Source of the DNA: an uncultured Microbacteriaceae bacterium
GTDB lineage: Bacteria; Actinomycetota; Actinomycetes; Actinomycetales; Microbacteriaceae
Assembly (NCBI GenBank): GCA_937896185.1
Contig: CALBMG010000092.1
Coordinates: 1-8,137, forward strand
Reading direction: 5' to 3'
DNA: 8,137 nucleotides
The notes under the pieces are model-generated. The model was given only the letters and a program-made list of their open reading frames with translations. It ran no database searches and was not told the origin of the DNA. Below are positions 1 through 6,479 of this stretch, in pieces. Every line of letters starts with the position of its first letter. Within the stretch, counting starts at the first letter, position 1. The translations under genes were made by a program, and so were the position numbers.

Positions 1-301
1 CCTCGCCCAAAGTCTCGGAGACTTTGCCGCCCTTGCGGACGATTTCTTCACCGCGCACAACGTCATTAGGCGTCAGATCAATACCGTTGGTGATGAGATC
101 AATCAGTTCTCGCACATGAGTTTCCGCCCGAGAGACCTCGTCGACGTCACCTTCCAGACTGATGCGGTCACCTCGGGAAATGATGGTGACCGTGGGGTAC
201 CTTTTTTCCAACTCCGATAAAAATCGATCCTGAGGTCCCAATAATCTGACCATCGCGATTCCGTCGACTGTGATGTCGACACGTGAATTATTATCGGCCA
301 A
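1..301 (-). CDS. phoH: PhoH-family ATPase, N-terminal part (cut by window edge)
   Basis: About 100 N-terminal residues of a PhoH-like protein; the rest, including the P-loop ATPase domain, lies beyond base 1. The visible part reads V-R-L-L-G-P-Q-D-R-F-L near residue 18, then a small alpha/beta domain with S-R-G-D-R-I-S-L-E-G, and a helix leading to L-T-P-N-D-V. This matches the KH-like N-terminal domain of actinobacterial PhoH proteins (family knowledge), which are cytoplasmic ATPases linked to RNA metabolism; their exact role is poorly defined. I chose TTG at 301-299 because GAGGG lies five bases upstream (311-307) and the frame stays open; an internal ATG at 253-251 is the alternative. The gene overlaps the stop of the HIT gene by 11 bases, so it is probably the fifth gene of the hrcA operon. 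The family call is fairly secure; the start is less so. Confidence 0.82.
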   Translation of the reverse strand, partial: MADNNSRVDITVDGIAMVRLLGPQDRFLSELEKRYPTVTIISRGDRISLEGDVDEVSRAETHVRELIDLITNGIDLTPNDVVRGEEIVRKGGKVSETLGE

Positions 302-638
302 GGGTACCCTCGTCGAGATCTCCTGAAAGTACGTGCGCATGCACATGGAATACGGTTTGTCCCGCAGATTCACCTGAATTAAATATCAGACGGTAGTCAC
401 CATTGGACAACTCTGCGGCGATTTTGGCAGCACGTGAGACCATTTCAGCGAGAAGCGAAGGATTGGCGGCAGCCAATTCGGTCACCGTCGAAAACTCTTC
501 AGTCTTTGGCACAACCACAACGTGAACGGATGCTTGCGGAGCAATGTCGTGGAATGCGATCAGGTGCTCGTCCTCGAACACGATACGTGCCGGGATTTCA
601 CGGGCTACGATTTTGCTGAAAATTGAAGTCACAGTCAA
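291..638 (-). CDS. HIT-family nucleotide hydrolase/transferase
   Basis: A 115-residue histidine triad protein, the usual length for the small Hint/PKCI-like branch. The nucleotide-binding core begins at I-F-S-K-I-V-A-R-E-I-P-A (residues 6-17), and the triad H-V-H-A-H-V-L lies at 98-104. His98, His100 and His102 form the triad, and the middle one is the usual nucleophile in this family. Members hydrolyse AMP-linked or phosphoramidate nucleotides in the cytoplasm; the natural substrate here cannot be read from sequence. The start is TTG at 638-636, nine bases after the rsmE stop; GTG at 632-630 in the same frame would also give a typical N-terminus. The gene lies between rsmE and phoH, an order common in Actinobacteria, and is probably co-transcribed with hrcA and dnaJ. 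No residue looks damaged. Confidence 0.93.
   Translation of the reverse strand: MTVTSIFSKIVAREIPARIVFEDEHLIAFHDIAPQASVHVVVVPKTEEFSTVTELAAANPSLLAEMVSRAAKIAAELSNGDYRLIFNSGESAGQTVFHVHAHVLSGDLDEGTLGR
307..311 (-). promoter_or_regulatory. Ribosome binding site deciding the phoH start
   Basis: On the minus strand GAGGG (311-307) is followed by a five-base spacer and TTG (301-299). It lies inside the end of the HIT gene. It favours the TTG start over the internal ATG at 253, which has no comparable site upstream. Confidence 0.45.
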
Positions 639-647
639 AGTTTACCG

Positions 648-1373
648 TCAGGCCCAACGACCGAGCCGAGCATTGAGGACTGAAATCGCTGCGGCACCCG
701 CGGTGGAAGTGCGGACAACAGTGGGGCCCAAACGGACAACGTGAGCACCAGAATCGGTGAACTGCTGGAGCTCATTCGGGGTGATGCCGCCTTCGGGACC
801 TACGACAACAACAATTGGCGCATCGGTCAATGTGATCGAAGTCACAGCTTCTGTCCCCGTAGGGTCGAGAACCAAAATCTGATGTGTCGTCGCCATCGCT
901 GAAATCTGTGCTGAAGTCAGGGGTTCGGACACTTCGGGAATAAACGCCCTCATGGCCTGCTTGCTTGCCTCACGAACAATTGATGTCCACCGTTCCACAC
1001 CTTTTGCAACTTTGGGGCCGGACCAGACAGAGATACTGCGCGACGCTGCCCACGGGTACACAGAATAGACACCTAATTCGGTTGCCATCTGGATGGCAAG
1101 TTCATCGCGATCGCCCTTTGCCAACGCCTGAATCAAGGAAATTGACGGGATTTCCGGACTTTCCACACGTTGTGATTCGATCTTCACGTCGATGCGGTCG
1201 GACGACACTGTGATGGCGTTACCCGTGATCATGAGACCGCGACCATTGGTAACTCGGATTGATTCGCCCACACGCAATCTGCTGACGCTCGCCGCATGGC
1301 GTGCCTCGGGACCAGAAATCACAGCAGTCGCGTCCGCCTCAGTCAAAGACTCTGAAATGTACAGGTGAGCCAT
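648..1373 (-). CDS. rsmE: 16S rRNA (uracil-1498-N3)-methyltransferase
   Basis: A 241-residue RsmE, normal length. RsmE uses S-adenosylmethionine to methylate N3 of U1498 in helix 44 of 16S rRNA on the 30S subunit. The N-terminal PUA-like domain spans roughly residues 1-70. The SPOUT trefoil-knot methyltransferase domain follows, with A-K-G-D-R-D-E-L-A-I-Q-M-A-T-E-L-G-V (85-102), V-V-V-G-P-E-G-G-I-T (189-198) as the knot/cofactor loop, and L-G-P-T-V-V-R-T-S-T-A (215-225) as the second knot motif. All are typical of the family. The ATG at 1373 lies two bases beyond the dnaJ stop, with only a weak GGATAA upstream, so translation is probably coupled to dnaJ. Placement after dnaJ in the hrcA operon is common in Actinobacteria and suggests co-regulation with heat shock. 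Confidence 0.96.
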   Translation of the reverse strand: MAHLYISESLTEADATAVISGPEARHAASVSRLRVGESIRVTNGRGLMITGNAITVSSDRIDVKIESQRVESPEIPSISLIQALAKGDRDELAIQMATELGVYSVYPWAASRSISVWSGPKVAKGVERWTSIVREASKQAMRAFIPEVSEPLTSAQISAMATTHQILVLDPTGTEAVTSITLTDAPIVVVVGPEGGITPNELQQFTDSGAHVVRLGPTVVRTSTAGAAAISVLNARLGRWA

Positions 1374-1375
1374 CT

Positions 1376-2476
1376 TTATCCGAATAACCGATCACGAAGC
1401 TTCGAGAAGAGGCCCTGCTTCTGAGAGGCGAAACGTGGGGGTTGTGGGGTACGCAGAGCTGCAAACTTGTCGATAAGTTCTGTTTCAGCAGCCGAGAGTT
1501 TTGTAGGGGTTACGACGTGGACACCAAATTTGAGGTCACCACGAGCGCTGCCCCGCAGATGACCGATTCCTCGGTCGGCAATCGTGATCACATCACCGGC
1601 TTGTGCACCCGGTTTAATCGTGATTGTCACAGGGCCGTCGAGTGCATCTAGCGTCACCTGCGTGCCCTTGATGGCATCAACCATATCGACGTCGATGCTC
1701 GCGAACAGGTTGTCACCATCGCGCGAAAAAACCTCATCCGCGGCGACATGGAATTCGAGATAGAGATCACCACGGGGACCACCCGCCTCGCCGACCTCGC
1801 CGGCACCGGGCATATGCAAACGCATGCCGTTATCAACGCCCTGCGGAACTGTGATTTCGACAGTGCGGCGTGCACGGACTCGACCATGACCGGCACACGT
1901 GGGGCACTGTGACGGGATCACCGTTCCATATCCCCGGCAGCTGCCGCACTGCGCATTCGTTACGACATTTCCGAGCAGGCTTCGAACAGTGCGCTGGACC
2001 GAACCGTATCCCCCACAGACATCACAGGTCTGTTCCGAAACACCGGGTGCGCAGCACGACCCGCCACAGGTGTCACAGAGCGCCGCCGTATCAACTTCAA
2101 CTTCACGGGTTTCACCAAAGATCACGTCAATCAGGTCGACATCGACGCGCAAGAGGGCATCAGCACCACGTTCCTGACGTGATCGCGGTCCGCGTTGGCC
2201 ACCGCCTCCAAAGAAAGTGTCAAAAATGTCGCCCATGTTGTTAAATCCAAAGCCACCCATACCGGGGTTTCCTGAACCTCCCATGTCATAGTTTCGACGC
2301 TGGGTGGAATCGGAAAGGACATCGTATGCGTGGGTCACAAGCTTGAATTTTTCCGCTGCATCCTCGCTGGGGTTCACATCGGGGTGCAGTTCTCGTGCAA
2401 GCCGGCGATAGGCCTTCTTGATTTCGGCTTCCGAAGCTTCGCGGCTAACACCGAGTACGTCGTAGTGGTCCGTCAT
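1376..2476 (-). CDS. dnaJ: Chaperone DnaJ (DnaJ2 type, paired with HrcA)
   Basis: A 366-residue type I J-domain co-chaperone that stimulates DnaK ATPase and delivers unfolded clients. The J domain covers residues 1-65 with H-P-D at 31-33. A Gly/Phe-rich linker (about 66-95) includes G-G-F-G-F and F-F-G-G-G-G. The cysteine-rich domain (134-198) should hold four C-x-x-C-x-G-x-G motifs; the second (151-158), third (177-184) and fourth (191-198) are intact, while the first (134-141) reads C-D-T-C-G-G-S-C, with Cys141 in place of the last glycine. All eight zinc-ligand cysteines remain. The C-terminal substrate-binding and dimerisation domains complete it. The ATG overlaps the hrcA stop as ATGA. 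Actinobacteria often have a second DnaJ beside dnaK-grpE; the hrcA linkage marks this one as the DnaJ2 type. Confidence 0.96.
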   Translation of the reverse strand: MTDHYDVLGVSREASEAEIKKAYRRLARELHPDVNPSEDAAEKFKLVTHAYDVLSDSTQRRNYDMGGSGNPGMGGFGFNNMGDIFDTFFGGGGQRGPRSRQERGADALLRVDVDLIDVIFGETREVEVDTAALCDTCGGSCCAPGVSEQTCDVCGGYGSVQRTVRSLLGNVVTNAQCGSCRGYGTVIPSQCPTCAGHGRVRARRTVEITVPQGVDNGMRLHMPGAGEVGEAGGPRGDLYLEFHVAADEVFSRDGDNLFASIDVDMVDAIKGTQVTLDALDGPVTITIKPGAQAGDVITIADRGIGHLRGSARGDLKFGVHVVTPTKLSAAETELIDKFAALRTPQPPRFASQKQGLFSKLRDRLFG

Positions 2477-3495
2477 GACTGTTCTCCTAGCATGCGTGAC
2501 AGGTATCGGGCAACTGCCCGAACTGCACCGAAATTAGTGTCGTAATTCATTCGCGTGGGACCAAGAATTCCAAGGCGAGCGGATTCACCGTTTCCCACAA
2601 AATATTCGCTCGAAACCAGTGAGGTTTCGGCCAGAGTGCCCTGCATCTCACGACCGATTCGAGCACCGACCCCGTGCTCGTCCAGTTCCATCTCGCGGAA
2701 CAGCTTCAACAATGTGACCTGTTCGTCGATCGCATCAAGAACCGGAACGATATTGCCGCCAAAGTCATCTTCAGCCAGTGCGATGTTTGCCGCACCCGAG
2801 ATAACCAATTTGTCGACTCGTTGCGCTTCGGCTTGTGCCGTAACTGCAGAGACCACCGAATCCCAAATCAATTGGTTGTGCTCGGGAAGTTGCAGTTTTA
2901 CTGACCGAAGTTCCGCGGGAAGTGCCGCAATTGATTTCCCCACAACCGCAGCATTCAGAACAGCACGCATATGCGCGAGGAAGTCATCTTCGATATCCCG
3001 GGGCAATTCCATAATATTTTGATCCACTCGCCCACCATCAAGAATGAGAATGCCGAGATAGCGACCGTGTCCAAGTGACACTATTTCTAGGTGTCGGACA
3101 GTGTCCTGCCCGAAGCTGGGGTACTGCACCAACGCGACCTGATTGGTGAGCTGGGACAACAATCTGACCGTTCGGTGGAAAACATCATCCAGGTCGACAG
3201 AATCATCAAGAAATTTTTCGATGGCATGACGTTGAGCCGACGATAACGGTCGCATTTCGGCGAAATGGTTGACGAACATGCGATATCCCAAATCTGTTGG
3301 GATTCGTCCTGCCGAGGTGTGTGGAGCGTGGATCAGGTTTTCTTCCTCCAGCACGGCCATGTCATTTCGAATTGTTGCAGCGGATACAGAAAATCCGTGC
3401 CGTTCAACGATGGCTTTGGAACCCACGGGCTCTCGTGACGCAACATAGTCTGCGACGATTACGCGAAGGACTTCCAATGCGCGTTTCGAGACCAT
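2473..3495 (-). CDS. hrcA: Heat-inducible transcription repressor HrcA
   Basis: A 340-residue HrcA, normal length. HrcA is a dimeric repressor that binds CIRCE operators and releases them under heat or unfolded-protein stress. The winged-helix domain is in the first 75 residues, with S-A-A-T-I-R-N-D-M near residue 40 and [10 protein letters not shown] near 60. The GAF-like core follows ([12 protein letters not shown]), and the C-terminus carries L-G-I-L-G-P-T-R-M, all typical. I chose ATG at 3495 because AAGGGGG (3507-3501) sits five bases upstream. An in-frame GTG at 3501 would add two residues, but it overlaps that ribosome binding site. The M-V-S start also matches actinobacterial HrcA. 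A CIRCE element immediately upstream implies autorepression. The gene leads the operon ending in phoH. Confidence 0.96.
   Translation of the reverse strand: MVSKRALEVLRVIVADYVASREPVGSKAIVERHGFSVSAATIRNDMAVLEEENLIHAPHTSAGRIPTDLGYRMFVNHFAEMRPLSSAQRHAIEKFLDDSVDLDDVFHRTVRLLSQLTNQVALVQYPSFGQDTVRHLEIVSLGHGRYLGILILDGGRVDQNIMELPRDIEDDFLAHMRAVLNAAVVGKSIAALPAELRSVKLQLPEHNQLIWDSVVSAVTAQAEAQRVDKLVISGAANIALAEDDFGGNIVPVLDAIDEQVTLLKLFREMELDEHGVGARIGREMQGTLAETSLVSSEYFVGNGESARLGILGPTRMNYDTNFGAVRAVARYLSRMLGEQS
2483..2488 (-). promoter_or_regulatory. Ribosome binding site of dnaJ inside the hrcA 3' end
   Basis: On the minus strand AGGAGA (2488-2483) lies six bases before the dnaJ ATG (2476-2474) and within the last codons of hrcA. 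With the ATGA stop/start overlap this indicates translational coupling of dnaJ to hrcA. Confidence 0.7.
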
Positions 3496-3500
3496 GTTCA

Positions 3501-3507
3501 CCCCCTT
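3501..3507 (-). promoter_or_regulatory. Ribosome binding site deciding the hrcA start
   Basis: On the minus strand AAGGGGG (3507-3501) is followed by TGAAC and then ATG (3495-3493). The spacing fits the ATG and rules against the overlapping upstream GTG at 3501-3499. Confidence 0.6.
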
Positions 3508-3534
3508 CTGGCACTCGGTACATCAGAGTGCTAA
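3508..3534. promoter_or_regulatory. CIRCE operator (HrcA binding site)
   Basis: The inverted repeat, read on the minus strand, is TTAGCACTC - nine bases - GAGTGCCAG. The known CIRCE consensus is TTAGCACTC-N9-GAGTGCTAA. The promoter-proximal arm matches 9 of 9, the hrcA-proximal arm 7 of 9, and the spacer is exactly nine. It lies between the probable hrcA promoter and the hrcA start, the usual place for HrcA autorepression. Both the operator and its binding protein are in the window, which makes this call strong. Confidence 0.95.
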
Positions 3535-3541
3535 CCCTTTA

Positions 3542-3547
3542 AGTGTA
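3542..3547 (-). promoter_or_regulatory. Probable -10 element of the hrcA operon
   Basis: On the minus strand TACACT (3547-3542) ends seven bases before the CIRCE edge, so transcription would begin about at the operator and HrcA binding would block it. I see no good -35 hexamer 16-18 bases upstream, so the assignment rests on the -10 match and its position relative to CIRCE. Confidence 0.5.
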
Positions 3548-3601
3548 GCGATTGAGCTCTTCCAGCGCCGTCTCGCTCAGTGATTTCATTGTGAATTTTC
3601 G

Positions 3602-3610
3602 TGCCATAAT
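3602..3610 (+). promoter_or_regulatory. Extended -10 promoter of the DUF4870 gene (leaderless)
   Basis: TGCCATAAT is an extended -10 (TG, one base, then CATAAT at 3605-3610). Seven bases separate it from the ATG at 3618, so the transcript would start at or next to the start codon. No ribosome binding site precedes this ATG, which fits leaderless translation, a common mode in Actinobacteria. Confidence 0.55.
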
Positions 3611-3617
3611 TGAATTT

Positions 3618-4013
3618 ATGAAGGACTCTCGATTTGTGCGTCAGGTTGTGGAATTTCTCGATAAGCCACTGACTCCCTACGACGAGCGGCTCTATTCGGC
3701 AGTTATCCACCTCTCTGGCTTACTGGGACTCGTATTCCCCATGGCCGCATATTTTGCCTTCCGAAACCGCAACGACGTGTTGCGTCGTCATTCCGCAGAG
3801 GCCACGAATCTGCAGATTACAGTGGGAATATTTTGGCTGGCCTATGGGATGGTCTGGACAATCCCCGTCTTCAACCTCGTGTTCGCCATTCCACTCATCC
3901 TCATTGTTCTTCCCGCGGTTGCACTGACAATCGGTCTTCCAGTGTTTGGGGCCATCAAGGCTTTGGCCGGTGAACGATTCGATTACAAAGTCGGGCTTCG
4001 AATTTTTAGCTAG
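3618..4013 (+). CDS. DUF4870 domain membrane protein
   Basis: A 131-residue integral membrane protein of the DUF4870 family; function unknown. After a charged N-terminus (1-24) come three hydrophobic segments at about residues 27-47, 66-88 and 89-113. The first loop, F-R-N-R-N-D-V-L-R-R-H-S-A-E-A-T-N-L-Q-I-T (48-68), matches the family signature of Arg/His and E-A-x-N-x-Q-x-T. The end, G-A-I-K-A-L-A-G-E (111-119), is also typical. I chose ATG at 3618 because it follows an extended -10 by seven bases; an in-frame TTG at 3552 would add 22 residues that do not resemble the family. The gene is divergent from hrcA, about 120 bases away, and its 3' end overlaps hemW by eight bases. I recall this gene between hemW and hrcA in Microbacteriaceae, unchecked. 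Confidence 0.85.
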   Translation: MKDSRFVRQVVEFLDKPLTPYDERLYSAVIHLSGLLGLVFPMAAYFAFRNRNDVLRRHSAEATNLQITVGIFWLAYGMVWTIPVFNLVFAIPLILIVLPAVALTIGLPVFGAIKALAGERFDYKVGLRIFS

Positions 4014-5214
4014 TCAGATCTCGAGCAACCGAATCGGCCAACAAACGTCCCTGTAACGTCAGCACAAGTCGGCCCGCTAAGGCTTCGACACCATCGACGA
4101 GTCCGCGTGCAATCAATGCCGGTATAACTCCGGGAGAAACCCGCGAAATATCCGCAATGCGTAAACCCGTACGTACTCGAATTTGCAAGACTATGCGCTC
4201 AAACAGTTGTTCGGACTCTGACAGTATCTCGTGACCAATGGCCGGAGTAGTCCCCCGACTGAGACGCTCGGCATATGCCGCAGGGTGCTTTGCGTTCCAC
4301 CATCGCGCGCCACCAACATGACTGTGCGCGCCAGGACCGTAACCCCACCAATCTGTGCTGTTCCAATACGCCTGATTGTGACGTGACTCGCAACCCGGCT
4401 TGGCCCAGTTGCTTACTTCGTACCACTGGAACCCATTAGTAGAAAAAGTCGAATCACACAGTTCATACATTTCCGCGTGCATGTCATCGTCAACGGGGGG
4501 TAACTCGCCGCGAGCAATACGACGCGCCATGGCGGTCCCCTCCTCGACAATCAAGGAATACGCCGAGATATGGTCCGTATCCAACTCGAGTGCGATATCG
4601 AGTGACTTCTGCCATTCGTCAATTGTTTCTGTTGGCGTTCCATAAATCAGGTCAACGCTGGTTGCCAACCCCACCTCTCGAGCTGCGCGGACAACTTCCG
4701 GGATTCGGTCGGGATTGTGGGTTCTGTCCAACAATTCCAACACGCGGGGTACCGCTGATTGCATTCCGAACGAAACCCTGGTGATTCCGGCTTCGCGAAG
4801 CCTCTCGAGAATCTGTGGGGTAACTGTGTCCGGATTTGCTTCAATCGTGACCTCAGCGTCAGCGTCAATTCCGTGCACGCCCCTGATAGCCGTTATGACT
4901 TGCGCAATCTGGTCAGTGTGCAGCAGCGAGGGGGTGCCCCCACCAAAAAAGATGCTGTGAGCCGATCGAATCGGCACAGTAGCGGCAGCCAATACTGCGG
5001 CAGAAAAATCAATTTCGGCAATCACATCGTCTACAAAGGATTCGCGGGTTACACCGCGAAGCTCCGTACTGGTGTACGTATTGAAATCGCAGTATCCGCA
5101 ACGGACTGTACAAAACGGAATGTGCACGTAGACAGAAAACGGCGTCGTTTCGTTAGTGCGGAAATCGAGAACTCCTGAATCTGGAAGAGGCGCACCCAGA
5201 GGCAAACGTGCCAT
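4006..5214 (-). CDS. hemW: Radical SAM heme chaperone HemW
   Basis: A 402-residue member of the HemN-like radical-SAM family. HemW binds heme and a 4Fe-4S cluster and delivers heme to acceptor proteins; older annotations call it oxygen-independent coproporphyrinogen oxidase. The cluster motif C-T-V-R-C-G-Y-C-D-F-N-T-Y begins at residue 35 (Cys35, Cys39, Cys42). F-F-G-G-G-T-P-S (about 89-96), V-S-F-G-M-Q-S and V-D-L-I-Y-G-T-P follow, then W-W-G-Y-G-P-G-A-H-S, with the HemN_C-like domain at the C-terminus. HemN proper has an extra Cys (CxxxCxxCxC), absent here, which favours HemW. The ATG at 5214 overlaps the upstream stop as TGATG with GGAACGG six bases before; an upstream GTG at 5229 would add five residues. 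It is the last gene of the truB operon, and its stop lies inside the end of the DUF4870 gene. Confidence 0.95.
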   Translation of the reverse strand: MARLPLGAPLPDSGVLDFRTNETTPFSVYVHIPFCTVRCGYCDFNTYTSTELRGVTRESFVDDVIAEIDFSAAVLAAATVPIRSAHSIFFGGGTPSLLHTDQIAQVITAIRGVHGIDADAEVTIEANPDTVTPQILERLREAGITRVSFGMQSAVPRVLELLDRTHNPDRIPEVVRAAREVGLATSVDLIYGTPTETIDEWQKSLDIALELDTDHISAYSLIVEEGTAMARRIARGELPPVDDDMHAEMYELCDSTFSTNGFQWYEVSNWAKPGCESRHNQAYWNSTDWWGYGPGAHSHVGGARWWNAKHPAAYAERLSRGTTPAIGHEILSESEQLFERIVLQIRVRTGLRIADISRVSPGVIPALIARGLVDGVEALAGRLVLTLQGRLLADSVARDLTS

Positions 5215-5576
5215 CAGTGACCGTTCCACAAGACGTGCATACGGTACAACATGACGGTGTTAGCGAAACTGACCAAAGCAAGGCCGTAATTCGCCCATTT
5301 CGTCTTCTCGGCAAGGGCAAACACCACGATTCCTGGAACCATGAGGGCGTCCGTAATGAGGTACATCCAGAACTCGAGCGGATCGGCCACGGGGGCGTTA
5401 CCCCACAACGGTGAGAGTATCGACACAACCACCTGTAAAACCAGCAACACAGCCGAGCCCGCAACGGGCAACACCGTGAAATCCGATGGAGCTTTACCCC
5501 GAAGCGCGAAGATAAGGGCAACACAGCTACCCACCAGACCGAGCATTCCCTGTGCCAGAGTGAACCACTCAATCAC
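5214..5576 (-). CDS. Four-helix membrane protein of unknown function
   Basis: A 120-residue protein I cannot name. It has four hydrophobic helices at about residues 5-25, 34-54, 67-88 and 95-112, with short polar loops and no signal peptide, so it is probably an inner-membrane protein. Polar residues that look conserved are G59-N60 and E68-F-W-x-Y-L at the third helix, P81, E90 with W94 before the fourth, and R112-M113 with W117 near the end. I recall similar unnamed proteins in Micrococcales, unchecked. GTG at 5576 overlaps the truB stop by eight bases, and the TGA shares a base with the hemW ATG, so it is translated between the two. There is no clear ribosome binding site, which suggests coupling. 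The opposite strand and other frames hold shorter open stretches without recognisable domains. Confidence 0.8.
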   Translation of the reverse strand: MIEWFTLAQGMLGLVGSCVALIFALRGKAPSDFTVLPVAGSAVLLVLQVVVSILSPLWGNAPVADPLEFWMYLITDALMVPGIVVFALAEKTKWANYGLALVSFANTVMLYRMHVLWNGH

Positions 5577-6447
5577 GAGGAAAACCGATCTCTACCCGCC
5601 CGATGCCCTTGCGGAATGCCACCAGAGCTATGAGGACGCCGTCGGGGGCACAGACAGCGACTAGCGGCGAATCGGGAATGTCAAGAACAATTTTTTTACC
5701 GTGCATGATATCCATAGCTTGTTGAGCGTCGACAGTTACGAGCGGGAACAATCGGCCAGCTATCTCGGCGGGACTATGCAGCGTGGTTTCCACAATGCTA
5801 GATGCGTCAAGCGCTTCGTTAACATCAAATGGGCCGACTCGCGTGCGGCGCAAAGCCGTCAAGTGCCCTCCGACATGCAAGGCGTCACCTAAATCACGCG
5901 CGAGGGCCCTGATGTACGTGCCACTGGAGCAATCAACGATGACATCTAAATCGATGAAGCCATCCGATCGCGTGCGATTCAACACATCAAATCGGTAGAC
6001 GGTGACCTCACGTTCAGGGATAACAACGTCCTGACCTTCGCGCACCAATTCATGGGCGCGCTTTCCCTCGATTTTGATTGCCGAGACGCTCGACGGGCGC
6101 TGTGAAATCGCACCCGTCAGGCTGTGGATAACGCTATCGATATCGGAATCGGTGATTCCCTGAATATCTGATGATTCGGCGATGAAAACAATGTCGCCCT
6201 CACGATCATCGGTATGTGTCGACGAACCGAGCCTAATCGTTGCGGTGTACTGCTTGTCCAGACCCACAAGGTAGGTCAACAATCGAGTTGATGATCCGAC
6301 ACCCAATGTCAACAGGCCCGTCGCCATGGGATCCAGGGTTCCCGCATGACCTACTTTTCGCGTATTCAGTGCGCGTCGAGCTGAAGCAACCACCGCGTGA
6401 GAGGTAGGGCCTGTCGTTTTATCGATGAAAAGGATGCCAGAAACCAC
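5569..6447 (-). CDS. truB: tRNA pseudouridine-55 synthase TruB
   Basis: A 292-residue TruB, usual length. It isomerises U55 to pseudouridine in the T-loop of tRNAs and also aids tRNA folding. The catalytic loop V-G-H-A-G-T-L-D-P-M-A-T-G lies at 32-44 with nucleophile Asp39. The family motifs K-Q-Y-T-A-T-I-R-L-G (65-74), R-P-S-S-V-S-A-I-K-I-E-G-K-R-A-H (117-132) and C-S-S-G-T-Y-I-R-A-L-A-R-D-L-G (173-187) follow. The last 65 or so residues form a small TruB_C-type domain. The start is GTG at 6447; GGGGA abuts it with no spacer, so it may be leaderless from a -10 near 6461-6456. The gene is divergent from the panE-like gene. In many bacteria truB is followed by ribF, but here an unnamed membrane protein and hemW come next. 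Confidence 0.96.
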   Translation of the reverse strand: MVSGILFIDKTTGPTSHAVVASARRALNTRKVGHAGTLDPMATGLLTLGVGSSTRLLTYLVGLDKQYTATIRLGSSTHTDDREGDIVFIAESSDIQGITDSDIDSVIHSLTGAISQRPSSVSAIKIEGKRAHELVREGQDVVIPEREVTVYRFDVLNRTRSDGFIDLDVIVDCSSGTYIRALARDLGDALHVGGHLTALRRTRVGPFDVNEALDASSIVETTLHSPAEIAGRLFPLVTVDAQQAMDIMHGKKIVLDIPDSPLVAVCAPDGVLIALVAFRKGIGRVEIGFPRD

Positions 6448-6455
6448 TCCCCGAG

Positions 6456-6461
6456 GTTATC
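6456..6461 (-). promoter_or_regulatory. Possible -10 element for truB
   Basis: On the minus strand GATAAC (6461-6456) lies eight bases before the truB GTG at 6447, which would give a leaderless or nearly leaderless transcript. No -35 is evident, and the match is modest. Confidence 0.3.
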
Positions 6462-6466
6462 AGGCG

Positions 6467-6472
6467 TAAAGT
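6467..6472 (+). promoter_or_regulatory. Probable -10 element of the panE-like gene (leaderless)
   Basis: TAAAGT (6467-6472) is followed by seven bases and the GTG at 6480, the same spacing as in the DUF4870 gene. There is no ribosome binding site before the start. The -35 region would fall on the first codons of truB and shows no good hexamer. Confidence 0.42.
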
Positions 6473-6479
6473 TACTGAC

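Noticed and set aside
263..280. Inverted repeat GTCGAC-TGTGAT-GTCGAC near the phoH start
   Set aside because: It encodes the repeated Val-Asp of the phoH N-terminus, and short GTCGAC palindromes are common at this base composition. No known operator matches.
1870..2244. A His/Arg-rich 124-residue open frame opposite dnaJ
   Set aside because: It is the antisense reading of the zinc-motif and Gly-rich part of dnaJ; composition explains it.
2555..3022. A 155-residue open frame on the plus strand opposite hrcA
   Set aside because: It is rich in Ser, Pro and Arg, has no domain, and mirrors the codon bias of a certain hrcA on the other strand.
3552..3617. TTG start giving a longer DUF4870 protein
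   Set aside because: The added residues do not look like the family, the segment contains the extended -10, and no ribosome binding site precedes the TTG.
5153..5572. A 139-residue open frame on the minus strand overlapping the four-helix membrane protein
   Set aside because: Its Cys/Trp/Arg-rich, low-sense composition contrasts with clear membrane helices in the overlapping frame, which also has proper junctions with truB and hemW.
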